A stretch of DNA of 15,403 nt, taken from the NCBI GenBank assembly GCA_007118195.1, contig SKSA01000171.1, positions 1 to 15,403 on the forward strand, read 5' to 3'. This document shows positions 1 to 6,726 of this stretch, one piece after another. The notes beneath the pieces were generated by a model. It had not been told where the DNA came from. It saw only the letters and a list, made by a program, of their open reading frames with translations, and searched no databases. Positions within the stretch are counted from its first letter, which is position 1. The number at the start of each line of letters is the position of its first letter. The DNA comes from Anaerobacillus sp. Its GTDB lineage: Bacteria; Bacillota; Bacilli; Bacillales; Anaerobacillaceae. The translations under genes and the position numbers were made by a program.

Positions 1-137
1 ATTTGATTCATAATAAACGGATATTCTGTTGGATCATTTTGCTGAATTAACTTCACATCTAACAGCTCTTTATGAGCACTGTCAATTGTACCTTGTGCTT
101 TTATTAAATATTTGTCTATCTGATCTTTTTGTAGCAA
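1..137 (-). CDS. Small protein of unknown function, 5' part only
   Basis: A minus-strand reading frame runs off the left edge of the window; 45 complete codons are visible. The start is taken as TTG at 137-135 because a strong GGAGGGG ribosome binding site lies six bases before it. An in-frame ATG at 152-150 is possible but has only a weak upstream site and would bury the Shine-Dalgarno inside the gene. The visible protein is hydrophilic and helical (begins MLQKDQIDKYLIKAQ), with no signal peptide or membrane segment. A DPTEY stretch near residue 40 recalls small Bacillus proteins of the DUF2524 type, but this resemblance is weak and from memory. It is transcribed divergently from ytxH. Function unknown. 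Confidence 0.6.
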   Translation of the reverse strand, partial: MLQKDQIDKYLIKAQGTIDSAHKELLDVKLIQQNDPTEYPFIMNQ

Positions 138-202
138 AGGGTTCCCCTCCATTTCACTGTTTTCACTTTTTCATTATTTGTTTTAACTCTATCTTTTATA
201 CA

Positions 203-217
203 AAATAGAAACTATTT
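203..217. promoter_or_regulatory. 15-bp perfect dyad AAATAG-AAA-CTATTT
   Basis: AAATAG (203-208) and CTATTT (212-217) are perfect inverted repeats separated by AAA. They lie between the partial minus-strand gene and the ytxH promoter, where an operator for the leftward gene could sit. No regulator is assigned; at this AT content a 6-bp dyad may also arise by chance. Confidence 0.25.
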
Positions 218-233
218 CCCATTTGTTGACGAT

Positions 234-258
234 GTTTTAAAAAGAATCTAGCGGGTAT
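234..258 (+). promoter_or_regulatory. Sigma-B-type promoter of ytxH
   Basis: GTTTTA at 234-239 and GGGTAT at 253-258, separated by 13 bases, match the Bacillus general-stress sigma-B consensus (GTTTAA, 12-14 bases, GGGTAT) at almost every position. Transcription would start near 265, giving a leader of about 120 bases before ytxH. In B. subtilis the ytxGHJ operon is known to be sigma-B dependent, so site and gene agree. Confidence 0.75.
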
Positions 259-337
259 TGATTGAATAAACGCAAACAAAAAACTTATTTAATGAAAAGG
301 AGTGATTGGATTTCGTGTAAAGGAGTAGCAAGCTAAA

Positions 338-364
338 ATGGACAAGCAGCTAGTAACACTATAA
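338..364 (+). other. Possible 8-codon leader ORF before ytxH
   Basis: An AAAGGAG sequence at 319-325 precedes ATG at 338 and a frame reading MDKQLVTL followed by TAA at 362-364. It ends 20 bases before the ytxH ATG and its first four codons encode the same residues as ytxH (MDKQ). It lies inside the leader predicted from the sigma-B promoter. It may be a leader peptide or a duplicated translation-start region; the 12-base Shine-Dalgarno spacing is longer than optimal, so translation is uncertain. Confidence 0.3.
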
Positions 365-384
365 CTTTACAAGGAGAGATCATA

Positions 385-840
385 ATGGATAAACAGAAAG
401 GGCTATTGGTTGGAACGATTATTGGGAGTGCGGTAGGTGCAACTGTTGCTCTACTTACGACACCAAAATCAGGACCTGAACTACGCAATGATTTAAATGA
501 ACAATATGAAAACAGTAAAAAAAATGCTGAGGAAGCAGCAAGTTTATTAAAAGAAAAATTTGATGATTTTTCAAAACTATTAGATGAGCGCTCAACAGAT
601 ATTTCGAAAAAAGTTGTGGATGAAGGAAACCATCTTTTGAATGAAGCGAAAAAAACGCTTGAAGAAATTCAAAAAAAAGATGACACCGATGCAAGAGAGC
701 TTAGAAAATTAGTGAAAAGTATTATGAAGGAGGAGTTAAAGTCTGGGAAAGAAATCGGAAAAGTTGTCAAAGATGAAATGAAAGATGTCCAAAACGAATT
801 AAATAAGGAATTAGCAGCTGTCGTAAAAAAGATTTCATAA
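385..840 (+). CDS. ytxH: YtxH-family general stress protein
   Basis: This 151-aa protein has the YtxH architecture. A glycine-rich N-terminal hydrophobic segment (about residues 6-25, GTIIGSAVGATVALLTTP) ends in the family TPKSG motif, and is followed by a long charged alpha-helical, coiled-coil-like domain rich in Lys and Glu (about 30-151). YtxH proteins are small membrane-associated stress proteins of unknown biochemical role; in B. subtilis ytxH belongs to the ytxGHJ operon controlled by sigma-B and sigma-H. The start is set by AAGGAGAG at 371-378 and ATG at 385. A near-consensus sigma-B promoter lies at 234-258. The usual partners ytxG and ytxJ are not adjacent here, so the gene appears to stand alone. 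An open frame continues in phase after its TAA stop. Confidence 0.85.
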   Translation: MDKQKGLLVGTIIGSAVGATVALLTTPKSGPELRNDLNEQYENSKKNAEEAASLLKEKFDDFSKLLDERSTDISKKVVDEGNHLLNEAKKTLEEIQKKDDTDARELRKLVKSIMKEELKSGKEIGKVVKDEMKDVQNELNKELAAVVKKIS

Positions 841-1050
841 ATAATTCAACATAAAAAAAGTTGGGTCGATAAGGTCGTTCATGTTGATTTGAAAAGAGAA
901 ACGATAAAAAATGGATCGGAATATGATCCGAATCAAGGAATAACAAGAGAATTTGAAGATGAACTATTTACAAAATACGATAAAGATAAGCCGAAATTTT
1001 GGTATAAAAAAAGCGGGGGAATTCCCTCGCTTTTTTTAGAGGTTTCATAA
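841..1050 (+). pseudogene. Orphan open frame in phase with ytxH, no start codon
   Basis: Directly after the ytxH TAA the same frame stays open for 69 more codons to TAA at 1048-1050. The stretch from about 862 to 1010 looks coding: mixed residues such as VDKVVHVDLKRE and KPKFWYKK, ordinary codon use and no stop. There is no ATG or GTG and no ribosome binding site; the only near candidate is TTG at 889 without a Shine-Dalgarno. Its last codons run through the intrinsic terminator at 1006-1037. It could be the 3' remnant of a lost gene, a ytxH extension cut off by a stop mutation, or chance. Not recognised as any family. Confidence 0.35.
1006..1037 (+). terminator. Rho-independent terminator after ytxH
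   Basis: A run of A is followed by a stem AGCGGGG / CCCTCGCT (one G-T pair) with a short loop around GAATT, then seven T at 1031-1037. The flanking A and T runs make it usable from both directions. Confidence 0.85.
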
Positions 1051-1103
1051 AAATGGTGACGGTGCATCGTTAGGTCGTTTTTCTGTATAGGTCACCGTCA
1101 CCA
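1048..1103 (-). terminator. Terminator of the UPF0237-UPF0210 operon
   Basis: TGGTGACGGTG (1054-1064) and CACCGTCACCA (1093-1103) form an 11-bp perfect stem around a 28-base loop. Read on the minus strand the stem is followed at once by five T, so it acts leftward, 30 bases past the stop of the UPF0210 gene. The loop is unusually large for a terminator. Confidence 0.6.
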
Positions 1104-1133
1104 ATGCATTGTTTCTTTCTCATCAACTACTGC

Positions 1134-2495
1134 TTAATTAATTAATGCTTGGAGTGGTGCAGGAATTCGTCCAGCACGATTGATGAGTTTTTCAGAACTA
1201 AATGGATTTATGCCCATGACAGGAGCTCGACCGAGTAGACCACCGAATTCAACGATTTCCCCTTCTTTTTTACCTGGTACAGGAATGACACGGACAGCGG
1301 TAGTTTTTTTGTTAATCATCCCTATTGCGGCTTCATCTGCAATCATCGCAGATAAAGAAGCAGGCGATACATCACCAGTGACTGCGATCATATCGAGGCC
1401 CACTGAACAGACACAAGTCATTGCTTCGAGTTTTGATAATGTTAATGATCCTTCTTCAATTCCACGAATCATCCCATTGTCTTCACTAACTGGAATAAAT
1501 GCCCCGCTTAAGCCGCCAACATAAGAACTAGCCATCGCACCACCTTTTTTTACCGCATCGTTCATTAAGGCTAATGCTGCAATCGTTCCGTGTGTCCCGA
1601 CTCGTTCTAAACCAATTTCCTCTAAGATTTCGGCAACACTATCATTAATAGCATTCGTTGGTGCAAGCGATAAATCCATAATCCCGAAAGGAACGTTTAA
1701 TCGTTGGGCGACAACTCGCCCAATTAACTCACCAGCGCGAGTAATTTTAAAGGCGGTTTTTTTGATCACTTCAGAAACGACACCGAGGTCGACATCAGGA
1801 TAACGACGGAGTGCATTAAGGACAACACCAGGACCACTTACACCAACGTTTAAAACTACTTCTCCCTCACCAGTTCCGTGAAACGCTCCTGCCATAAATG
1901 GATTATCTTCGACAGGGTTACAAAACACAACGAGTTTTGCACAAGCGATTCCATTTGCATCTTTCGTTCGTTCCGCAGCATCTTTTATAATTAATCCCAT
2001 TTGTTTAACGGCATCCATATTAATTCCTGTTCTCGTTGTAGCAACAGAAATGGAAGAGCATACTCGCTCGGTTACACTTAATGCTTCTGGTAAAGCGTCA
2101 AGTAATGTTTGGTCCCCTTTAGAAATTCCTTTATGCACTAATGCGGAGTAGCCACCGATAAAATCGACTCCGAGAGTTTTTGCTGCTTTGTCCAATGTTT
2201 TTGCTAGTTCTATTGCTTGCTCTTTTGTAGCATTTCCTAAAATTTCAGAAATTGGTGTGATAGAGATCCGTTTATTAATAATCGGGATTCCAAACTCTTT
2301 TTCAACAGTTTCAGCCACTGATTTTAACTCTTTCGCGTATGATGTAATCTTTTCATAAACACGAGCATTCATTTTTTCAAAGTTTGAATCGGCACAATCG
2401 CGAAGGCTAATGCCCATCGTTACAGTTCGGATATCGAGACTTTCCATTTGTACCATTCTGATCGTTTCTTGCATTTCAGAAAGTGCAATATTCAT
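1134..2495 (-). CDS. UPF0210 (DUF711) family protein
   Basis: At 453 aa this is full length for the UPF0210/DUF711 family, whose members have a pyruvate-formate-lyase-like fold but no demonstrated reaction. Recognisable stretches are the N-terminal METIRMVQ-type segment followed by [12 protein letters not shown], a central [11 protein letters not shown] motif and the C-terminal [12 protein letters not shown]. No glycyl-radical motif was seen, so radical chemistry should not be assumed. The start ATG at 2495 has AAGGAG upstream. It is the second gene of an operon led by an ACT-domain protein of family UPF0237, the usual partner of this family (as in Streptococcus pneumoniae). A glycine riboswitch controls the operon, suggesting a role linked to glycine or one-carbon metabolism; that link is inference. 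Confidence 0.85.
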   Translation of the reverse strand: MNIALSEMQETIRMVQMESLDIRTVTMGISLRDCADSNFEKMNARVYEKITSYAKELKSVAETVEKEFGIPIINKRISITPISEILGNATKEQAIELAKTLDKAAKTLGVDFIGGYSALVHKGISKGDQTLLDALPEALSVTERVCSSISVATTRTGINMDAVKQMGLIIKDAAERTKDANGIACAKLVVFCNPVEDNPFMAGAFHGTGEGEVVLNVGVSGPGVVLNALRRYPDVDLGVVSEVIKKTAFKITRAGELIGRVVAQRLNVPFGIMDLSLAPTNAINDSVAEILEEIGLERVGTHGTIAALALMNDAVKKGGAMASSYVGGLSGAFIPVSEDNGMIRGIEEGSLTLSKLEAMTCVCSVGLDMIAVTGDVSPASLSAMIADEAAIGMINKKTTAVRVIPVPGKKEGEIVEFGGLLGRAPVMGINPFSSEKLINRAGRIPAPLQALIN

Positions 2496-2521
2496 CTTTC
2501 ATTTCTCCTTTTTAGAGGCTC

Positions 2522-2543
2522 GCCTATGCCTTTAGGGCATGGC
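2522..2543. repeat. Hairpin upstream of the UPF0210 gene
   Basis: GCC-T-ATGCC (2522-2530) pairs with GGCAT-GGC (2536-2543) with one bulged T and a five-base loop. It lies about 25 bases before the UPF0210 start in the operon's internal spacer. It could stabilise or process the mRNA, or be part of the adjacent repeat. There is no U-tract, so it is not an intrinsic terminator. Confidence 0.4.
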
Positions 2544-2594
2544 TTGCAAGTTTTCTTTAAAAGATAAAAAAGTATAAATTTTGAAACTTGGAAA

Positions 2595-2702
2595 ACTGTC
2601 TAGCTTCTCGAGCGTTTCGGTTCATCAAGATTTGCCTATTCAGGCAAAACGTTGTTGCCCCTCCAACGTTTGTCGAAGCTTACTAAGACGCTTGCGCTTT
2701 TC
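2595..2702. repeat. Bacillaceae-type intergenic repeat with three-armed fold
   Basis: The stretch starts with CTGTCTAGCTTCTCGAGCG and ends with GACGCTTGCGCTTTTC, the borders of a repeat seen at many loci in Bacillaceae genomes (recognised from memory). It contains nested inverted repeats: AGCTTC (2602-2607) with GAAGCT (2675-2680) as an outer stem, TTTGCCT/AGGCAAA (2631-2648) and AAACGTTG/CAACGTTT (2647-2671) as inner arms. It occupies most of the spacer between the two genes of the riboswitch-controlled operon. Confidence 0.6.
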
Positions 2703-2703
2703 T

Positions 2704-2979
2704 TTATACACGGTGCATCGCTTTAAATAAATCTTCGAGCTGTATGTTAATTTTCAAACCCATTTCTTCGTTAATTGGATTAAACTGCTCCTGTAGTTTT
2801 TCAAGACTTTCAATTTCTGAGACATCGACAAGCATCATCATAGTAAAAAAATCTTGAAGAATCGTTTGACTAATATCGAGAACGTTAACGTTATTATCCG
2901 CTAATACGTTTGTTACCTTTGCAATAATTCCTACCTGATCTTTTCCAATAACACTTACGACTGCACGTCTTTTTGCCAT
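2704..2979 (-). CDS. ACT-domain protein, UPF0237 family
   Basis: A 91-aa protein made of one ACT domain and little else. The N-terminal strand RAVVSVIGKDQVGIIAKVTN carries the ligand-loop pattern typical of amino-acid-binding ACT domains (KDQVGI at about 13-18), followed by the NVNVLDISQTILQDFFTM strand that marks UPF0237. The start is placed at ATG 2979 because GAGGTGAT lies just upstream and the family begins at this point. An in-frame ATG at 3024, preceded by AAGGA, would add 15 residues. UPF0237 proteins are often labelled GcvR-like, after the glycine-cleavage regulator with ACT domains, but no direct function is established. As first gene behind a glycine riboswitch, it may itself sense or respond to glycine; this is inference. 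Confidence 0.85.
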   Translation of the reverse strand: MAKRRAVVSVIGKDQVGIIAKVTNVLADNNVNVLDISQTILQDFFTMMMLVDVSEIESLEKLQEQFNPINEEMGLKINIQLEDLFKAMHRV

Positions 2980-3073
2980 TCTTATCACCTCATAAAATTT
3001 TAAACTAGCTGTTTTGGTAATCATTTAGTCCTTTTTTGATTTACCCTTGCAATGTGTTAAAGTAATTTAAAAA

Positions 3074-3100
3074 CAAAAAAGATTGGAGTTGAACCAATCT
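3074..3100 (-). terminator. Riboswitch expression-platform terminator
   Basis: On the minus strand AGATTGG and CCAATCT (3080-3086 with 3094-3100) form a seven-base stem around TTCAACT, followed by a T-rich tract at 3074-3080. It lies between the glycine aptamer and the first gene, the position of a regulatory terminator that glycine binding would switch. Confidence 0.75.
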
Positions 3101-3112
3101 CATCGGGCAATA

Positions 3113-3206
3113 GAATAACGTACAAAAATATGTATTAGTTACTCTTCTGTCCTTTTGCCTGAGATTGTGAATCCTTCGGCGCCGCTAATTGCGGACTCTC
3201 CAGAAG
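3113..3206 (-). promoter_or_regulatory. Glycine riboswitch, single aptamer with ghost-like partner
   Basis: Read on the minus strand, 3206-3144 contains the conserved glycine-aptamer blocks in order: P1 CTTCTG, GGAGAG, a CCGC/GCGG hairpin, GGCGCCGAAGG, CTCAGGCAAAAGGAC, and P1 closing CAGAAG. Only one aptamer is present. Directly 3' of it GAGTAAC and GTTATTC (3144-3138 with 3119-3113) can pair, as expected of the rudimentary ghost aptamer that follows many singlet glycine riboswitches. A terminator follows at 3074-3100. The only downstream genes are the UPF0237 and UPF0210 genes. Glycine switches of this class usually turn genes on when glycine is abundant. Confidence 0.92.
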
Positions 3207-3266
3207 CTGCTCCTACTATAGTTTTATCCATAGTATTCATCGCTTGCTTTTTTAAATATTAAAAAG

Positions 3267-3295
3267 ATAGTATCAACTTTAAAAATAATAGTCAA
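3267..3295 (-). promoter_or_regulatory. Sigma-A promoter of the riboswitch operon
   Basis: On the minus strand TTGACT (3295-3290) and TACTAT (3272-3267) are 17 bases apart. Transcription would start near 3260, about 55 bases before the glycine aptamer. Confidence 0.6.
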
Positions 3296-3368
3296 GACTA
3301 ATTTTCAGTATTTGTCGAATGTTTGAAAATTATTCATGTTTAAAATAATTGATCATAGTTTATTATTT

Positions 3369-4598
3369 CTATTGATTCATTTCTCGTAACTTTTGATCGC
3401 TAGGCAAGAAAAATGTTAATAACCCTAGTAGGGGTAAAGAAACAACAAAGAGCATTGTGTTTGTTAAACCGAATAAATCAGCGACCATCCCCAAGGCAAC
3501 AGAGCCTAAAGCACCCATACCAAAGGCAAGACCGACAATTAAACCAGATACCATACCGATTTTTCCGGGCACTATTTCTTGGGCGTAAACAACAGAAACA
3601 GAAAAACTAGATAAAATGATAAAGCCAACTGCACCTAAAAGTACATAGGACATCGCTTGCCCTGCATGGGGTAAATAAAGTGCAAGAGGAGCCGACCCTA
3701 GCATGGAGATCAAAAGAACATTTCGTTTTCCATAACGATCAGCTAGCGGCCCACCAGCAAAGGTTCCAATTGCGCCGGCAGCTAAAAAAATAAAAATATA
3801 AATTTGTGACTGTTGAATGGTTAAGCTAAATTGTTCAATGAGATAGAACGCATAAAAGTTTGTAATCCCAGCGTGAAACCAAGAACGAGCAAACACTAAA
3901 AAGACGAGTAAAGTGATCGCAAAAATGACGATTTTGCGAGTTTGTGGATGAGGTTTCACTGAAATTTTCTTCGTTATTTTTTTCTTTGCCATTAATGTCA
4001 CTTGCTCTGAATACCATCTGGCAATATAAAATAGTAAGCCGATGGCTAGGGCTGCTACAAATGTAAACCAAATCGCTCCAAATTGTCCTAAAGGAACTAA
4101 AATAACGGCGGTGATGATCGGTGCTAACGCTTGACCAGCATTACCACCGACTTGGTAAATGGACTGTGCAAAACCACGGCGATTCCCTGCTGCCATATAA
4201 GCAACACGAGAGCCTTCAGGATGGAAAGTAGCGGACCCTAGTCCGATCAAAACGACTGATACAACAACAAGCCAAAACGATGGTGCAAAAGCTAATCCTA
4301 ATACACCAAAAAACGTAAAGCATAAACCAATTGGTAATGCATATGGTGATGGCTTTTTATCCGTATATAAGCCAACAACTGGTTGAATTAAAGAAGAGGT
4401 TAAATTTAAAGCAAATGCAATAATTCCGAGCTGGGTAAATGTTAATCCCATCGATTGCTGTAAAATAGGAAACATAGCTGGTACAACAGCTTGGATCGCA
4501 TCATTTAATAAGTGAACGAAGCCGATAATTAATAAAATATTATACATCGTTTTTTGTTCGGGAATTGCACTTGAGATTTGCTTTTGTGGTTGTGACAT
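3369..4598 (-). CDS. fsr: MFS exporter, fosmidomycin-resistance (Fsr) type
   Basis: This 409-aa protein is a twelve-helix major facilitator of the Fsr family. Recognisable features are VHLLNDAIQAVVPAMFPIL in helix 1, the GLGSATFHPEGSRVAY segment in helix 4 that is the family signature, and GPLADRYGKRN in the loop of the second half. Fsr proteins export fosmidomycin in E. coli; the natural substrate in Bacillaceae is unknown. The start is set at ATG 4598 by GAAGGAG just upstream; longer in-frame starts add a charged, unconserved tail overlapping the promoter. It is divergent from the exonuclease gene. A promoter with an overlapping inverted repeat suggests local repression. No clear terminator follows its stop at 3369. 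Confidence 0.85.
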   Translation of the reverse strand: MSQPQKQISSAIPEQKTMYNILLIIGFVHLLNDAIQAVVPAMFPILQQSMGLTFTQLGIIAFALNLTSSLIQPVVGLYTDKKPSPYALPIGLCFTFFGVLGLAFAPSFWLVVVSVVLIGLGSATFHPEGSRVAYMAAGNRRGFAQSIYQVGGNAGQALAPIITAVILVPLGQFGAIWFTFVAALAIGLLFYIARWYSEQVTLMAKKKITKKISVKPHPQTRKIVIFAITLLVFLVFARSWFHAGITNFYAFYLIEQFSLTIQQSQIYIFIFLAAGAIGTFAGGPLADRYGKRNVLLISMLGSAPLALYLPHAGQAMSYVLLGAVGFIILSSFSVSVVYAQEIVPGKIGMVSGLIVGLAFGMGALGSVALGMVADLFGLTNTMLFVVSLPLLGLLTFFLPSDQKLREMNQ

Positions 4599-4630
4599 TT
4601 TCTTTTTCTCCTTCGCATAAAATCTCTTCC

Positions 4631-4659
4631 ATCGTATCACTTTATGACAATGCTGTGAA
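4631..4659 (-). promoter_or_regulatory. Candidate promoter of the Fsr-type exporter
   Basis: On the minus strand TTCACA (4659-4654) and TACGAT (4636-4631) are 17 bases apart, giving a start near 4625 and a short leader to the ATG at 4598. The match to sigma-A consensus is moderate. Confidence 0.4.
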
Positions 4660-4681
4660 CGGAAATGACAGAATATTGTCA
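4645..4681. promoter_or_regulatory. Inverted repeat TGACAAT / ATTGTCA, candidate operator
   Basis: TGACAAT (4645-4651) and ATTGTCA (4675-4681) are perfect 7-bp inverted repeats with a 23-base spacer. They lie across the -35 region of the exporter promoter, in the gap divergent to the exonuclease gene. No regulator is encoded next to it. Confidence 0.35.
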
Positions 4682-4772
4682 AGTAACTATCAACTCATCT
4701 AAAGCTATTAATCTATCACGATTTTTGGTAACATCTTTGTTATGAGTAAATTTATTTAATGGAGTTGATATT

Positions 4773-5681
4773 TTGTCTAATAAAGATACGTTAATGATTA
4801 TTGACGGCATGGCCCTGCTTTTTCGAGGATTTTATGCCACTTCATATAGCGGTTATATCATGAAAACGAGCAAAGGTGTTCCAACGAATGCGATCTATGG
4901 CTTCGTAAAATACATGCAAGACGCGATTAAAACGTTTCAACCTAGCCATGTGCTTTGCTGTTGGGATATGGGCGCAAAAACGTTTCGTAACGAGCTTTTT
5001 CCTGCGTACAAAGCGAATCGCGGTGAGCCACCAGAAGAGTTGATTCCACAATTTGATTTAGTGAAAAAAGTGGTAGAAAGTTTTAACATTCCTAATGTCG
5101 GTGTTGAAGGCTATGAGGCGGACGATTGTATAGGGACAATTGCTAAAAATTATAGTGATCAGTTGCAAATTCAAATACTCACTGGAGACCGTGATAGTTT
5201 GCAACTTGTAAGCGAAACGGTTCAGCCAATTATTATGAAAAAAGGAATGTCAAACTACGAAGTGTACACACCAGAAAAATTACTAGAGGAAAAAGGGTTA
5301 ACACCAGAGCAATTTATCGATTTAAAAGGTTTAATGGGTGATCCAAGTGATAACTTTCCTGGTGTAAAAGGTGTCGGTGAAAAAACAGCTATTAAATTGT
5401 TGACACAGTACGATTCGATTAATGGCATACTAGAAAACTTACCAAACCTTTCAAAAGGAATTAGAAATAAAATCGAAACAGAATTAGATATGCTCCATTT
5501 ATCACGAAAACTAGCTGAGATTCATTGTGATGTCCCGGTTGAGATTGAACTAGACAAATGTACCCGTAATATTGAAGAAGAAAAAATTATCACGATGTTA
5601 CAGGAGTTAGAATTTGAACGTCTCCTTAAAGATGGCTCTTTCATTGAAGGGTTAAAAGTAAATGTTGAACCGCTAGTATAA
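4773..5681 (+). CDS. ypcP: Stand-alone 5'-3' exonuclease (FEN/Pol I N-domain type)
   Basis: This 302-aa protein corresponds to the N-terminal 5'-nuclease domain of DNA polymerase I as a separate polypeptide, as B. subtilis YpcP. The metal-binding acidic residues are in place: Asp11 (IIDG), Asp65 (CWD), Glu115/Asp117/Asp118 (YEADD), Asp139/Asp141 (GDRD) and Asp190/Asp193 (GDPSD). A helix-hairpin-helix (GVKGVGEKTAIKLL, 197-210) binds duplex DNA. The Arg/Lys-rich arch (AYKANRG) is present. YpcP-type enzymes remove RNA primers and flaps and act in Okazaki-fragment processing, redundantly with Pol I. The start is TTG at 4773 with GGAG nine bases upstream. It appears to be a single-gene unit, ending in a terminator at 5707-5753. 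Confidence 0.92.
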   Translation: MSNKDTLMIIDGMALLFRGFYATSYSGYIMKTSKGVPTNAIYGFVKYMQDAIKTFQPSHVLCCWDMGAKTFRNELFPAYKANRGEPPEELIPQFDLVKKVVESFNIPNVGVEGYEADDCIGTIAKNYSDQLQIQILTGDRDSLQLVSETVQPIIMKKGMSNYEVYTPEKLLEEKGLTPEQFIDLKGLMGDPSDNFPGVKGVGEKTAIKLLTQYDSINGILENLPNLSKGIRNKIETELDMLHLSRKLAEIHCDVPVEIELDKCTRNIEEEKIITMLQELEFERLLKDGSFIEGLKVNVEPLV

Positions 5682-5706
5682 ACATATTTAAAATGTATTA
5701 ACATAT

Positions 5707-5753
5707 AAAAATCCTCATTGTCCGTAAAAATGCAGATAGTGGGGATTTTTTTT
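5707..5753 (+). terminator. Terminator after the exonuclease gene
   Basis: AAAATCCTCA (5708-5717) pairs with TGGGGATTTT (5740-5749, one G-U pair), followed by a continuous T run to 5753. Confidence 0.8.
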
Positions 5754-5811
5754 GTAACTTTCTTATTATTTCCTTCGTCTATACATAAAATGGAAAGTGG
5801 AGGTCGATGAT

Positions 5812-6726
5812 ATGAAAATGAAATGGAAATTTAGCGTAATAGGCTTATTATTATTATACTTCTTGTTTATTACTGGATGTAGTAGTGGCACCGAATTTTC
5901 CAAAGATGCTGGAGAATACATGGTTGCTGAAGAGGCTGCGATGGATTTTGATGACGCGAGTGCTCGAAGTGGATTTAGTAATTCTTCTGCTGAAAGGACC
6001 GAAGCACAAAGTTTTAATTCTACAGACCGAATGATGATATATAACGCAAATCTTTCAATTGAAGTAAAGGATTATCATAAGATTGAAGCCGAAATTCAAG
6101 AAAAAGTTAATATCACGGGTGGTTATATTGTTGAATCAAGTATTTATTTTAGTGGTGAAGATCGAATTAGTGGAAACTTAGTTGTAAAAGTACCACAACA
6201 AAATTTTCATAGTTTTATTAATGAAGTGGAATTAAATAGCATAAAAGTTAATGATCGTCGTGTTCAAGGGAACGATGTAACGGAAGAATACATCGATTTA
6301 GATTCACGGTTGAAATCAAAGCGTGTAGTTGAAGAAAGATTACTTGGATTTATGAAAGAAGCAGAAAGAACCGAAGATTTATTGAAGATTTCTAGCGACT
6401 TATCAAAGGTCCAAGAAGAAATCGAACAAATACTTGGTAGAATGAATTACTTACAAACGAACGTAAATTTTTCGACCGTTACAATACAGATGTCCGAAAA
6501 ACTTGTCAATGTTGCGACTATTCAAGATAGTGAAGCGTTAAACACATGGGTGAACGCAAAAAGCTTGTTCATAGATAGTGTAAATGGGGTTATCTCTTTT
6601 TTCTCAAGTGTAACGATCTTCTTGATTGGACGTAGCCCGATTATTGTGCCGGTAGTAATGGTTACTTTTGTTGTCGTTTATTTTGTTAAAAAAAAAGGAA
6701 ATGATAACCCTCCTTATGAGGGCTAA
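5812..6726 (+). CDS. DUF4349-type membrane-anchored lipoprotein
   Basis: A 304-aa protein of the DUF4349 family. It begins with a lipoprotein signal peptide (hydrophobic run 8-22, lipobox ITGC, lipidated Cys23), then a low-complexity acidic/serine linker (about 24-75). An alpha/beta segment beginning MMIYNANLSIEVKDY follows, with GGYIVESS and YIDLDSRL motifs typical of the family, then a coiled-coil helix with LLKISSDLSKVQEEIEQILGR. A single transmembrane helix (about 270-295) precedes a short lysine-rich cytoplasmic tail. It should therefore be tethered to the membrane at both ends with its main domain outside. Function unknown. The start is ATG 5812 because GGAGGT lies seven bases upstream; an in-frame GTG at 5797 would overlap that site. 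It forms its own unit between two terminators. Confidence 0.85.
   Translation: MKMKWKFSVIGLLLLYFLFITGCSSGTEFSKDAGEYMVAEEAAMDFDDASARSGFSNSSAERTEAQSFNSTDRMMIYNANLSIEVKDYHKIEAEIQEKVNITGGYIVESSIYFSGEDRISGNLVVKVPQQNFHSFINEVELNSIKVNDRRVQGNDVTEEYIDLDSRLKSKRVVEERLLGFMKEAERTEDLLKISSDLSKVQEEIEQILGRMNYLQTNVNFSTVTIQMSEKLVNVATIQDSEALNTWVNAKSLFIDSVNGVISFFSSVTIFLIGRSPIIVPVVMVTFVVVYFVKKKGNDNPPYEG

Noticed and set aside
1061..1069. GGTGCATCG shared by the operon terminator (1061-1069) and the end of the ACT gene (2711-2719)
   Set aside because: Nine bases only, with no similarity on either side; taken as coincidence.
1134..2495. Pyruvate formate-lyase activity for the UPF0210 protein
   Set aside because: The similarity is in fold only; no glycyl-radical motif is visible and the family has no proven enzyme activity.
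3144..3260. Second full glycine aptamer (tandem riboswitch)
   Set aside because: The conserved GGCGCCGAAGG and GGCAAAAGGAC blocks occur only once; the sequence 5' of the aptamer has only an ACTATGG/CTATAGT-type small hairpin.
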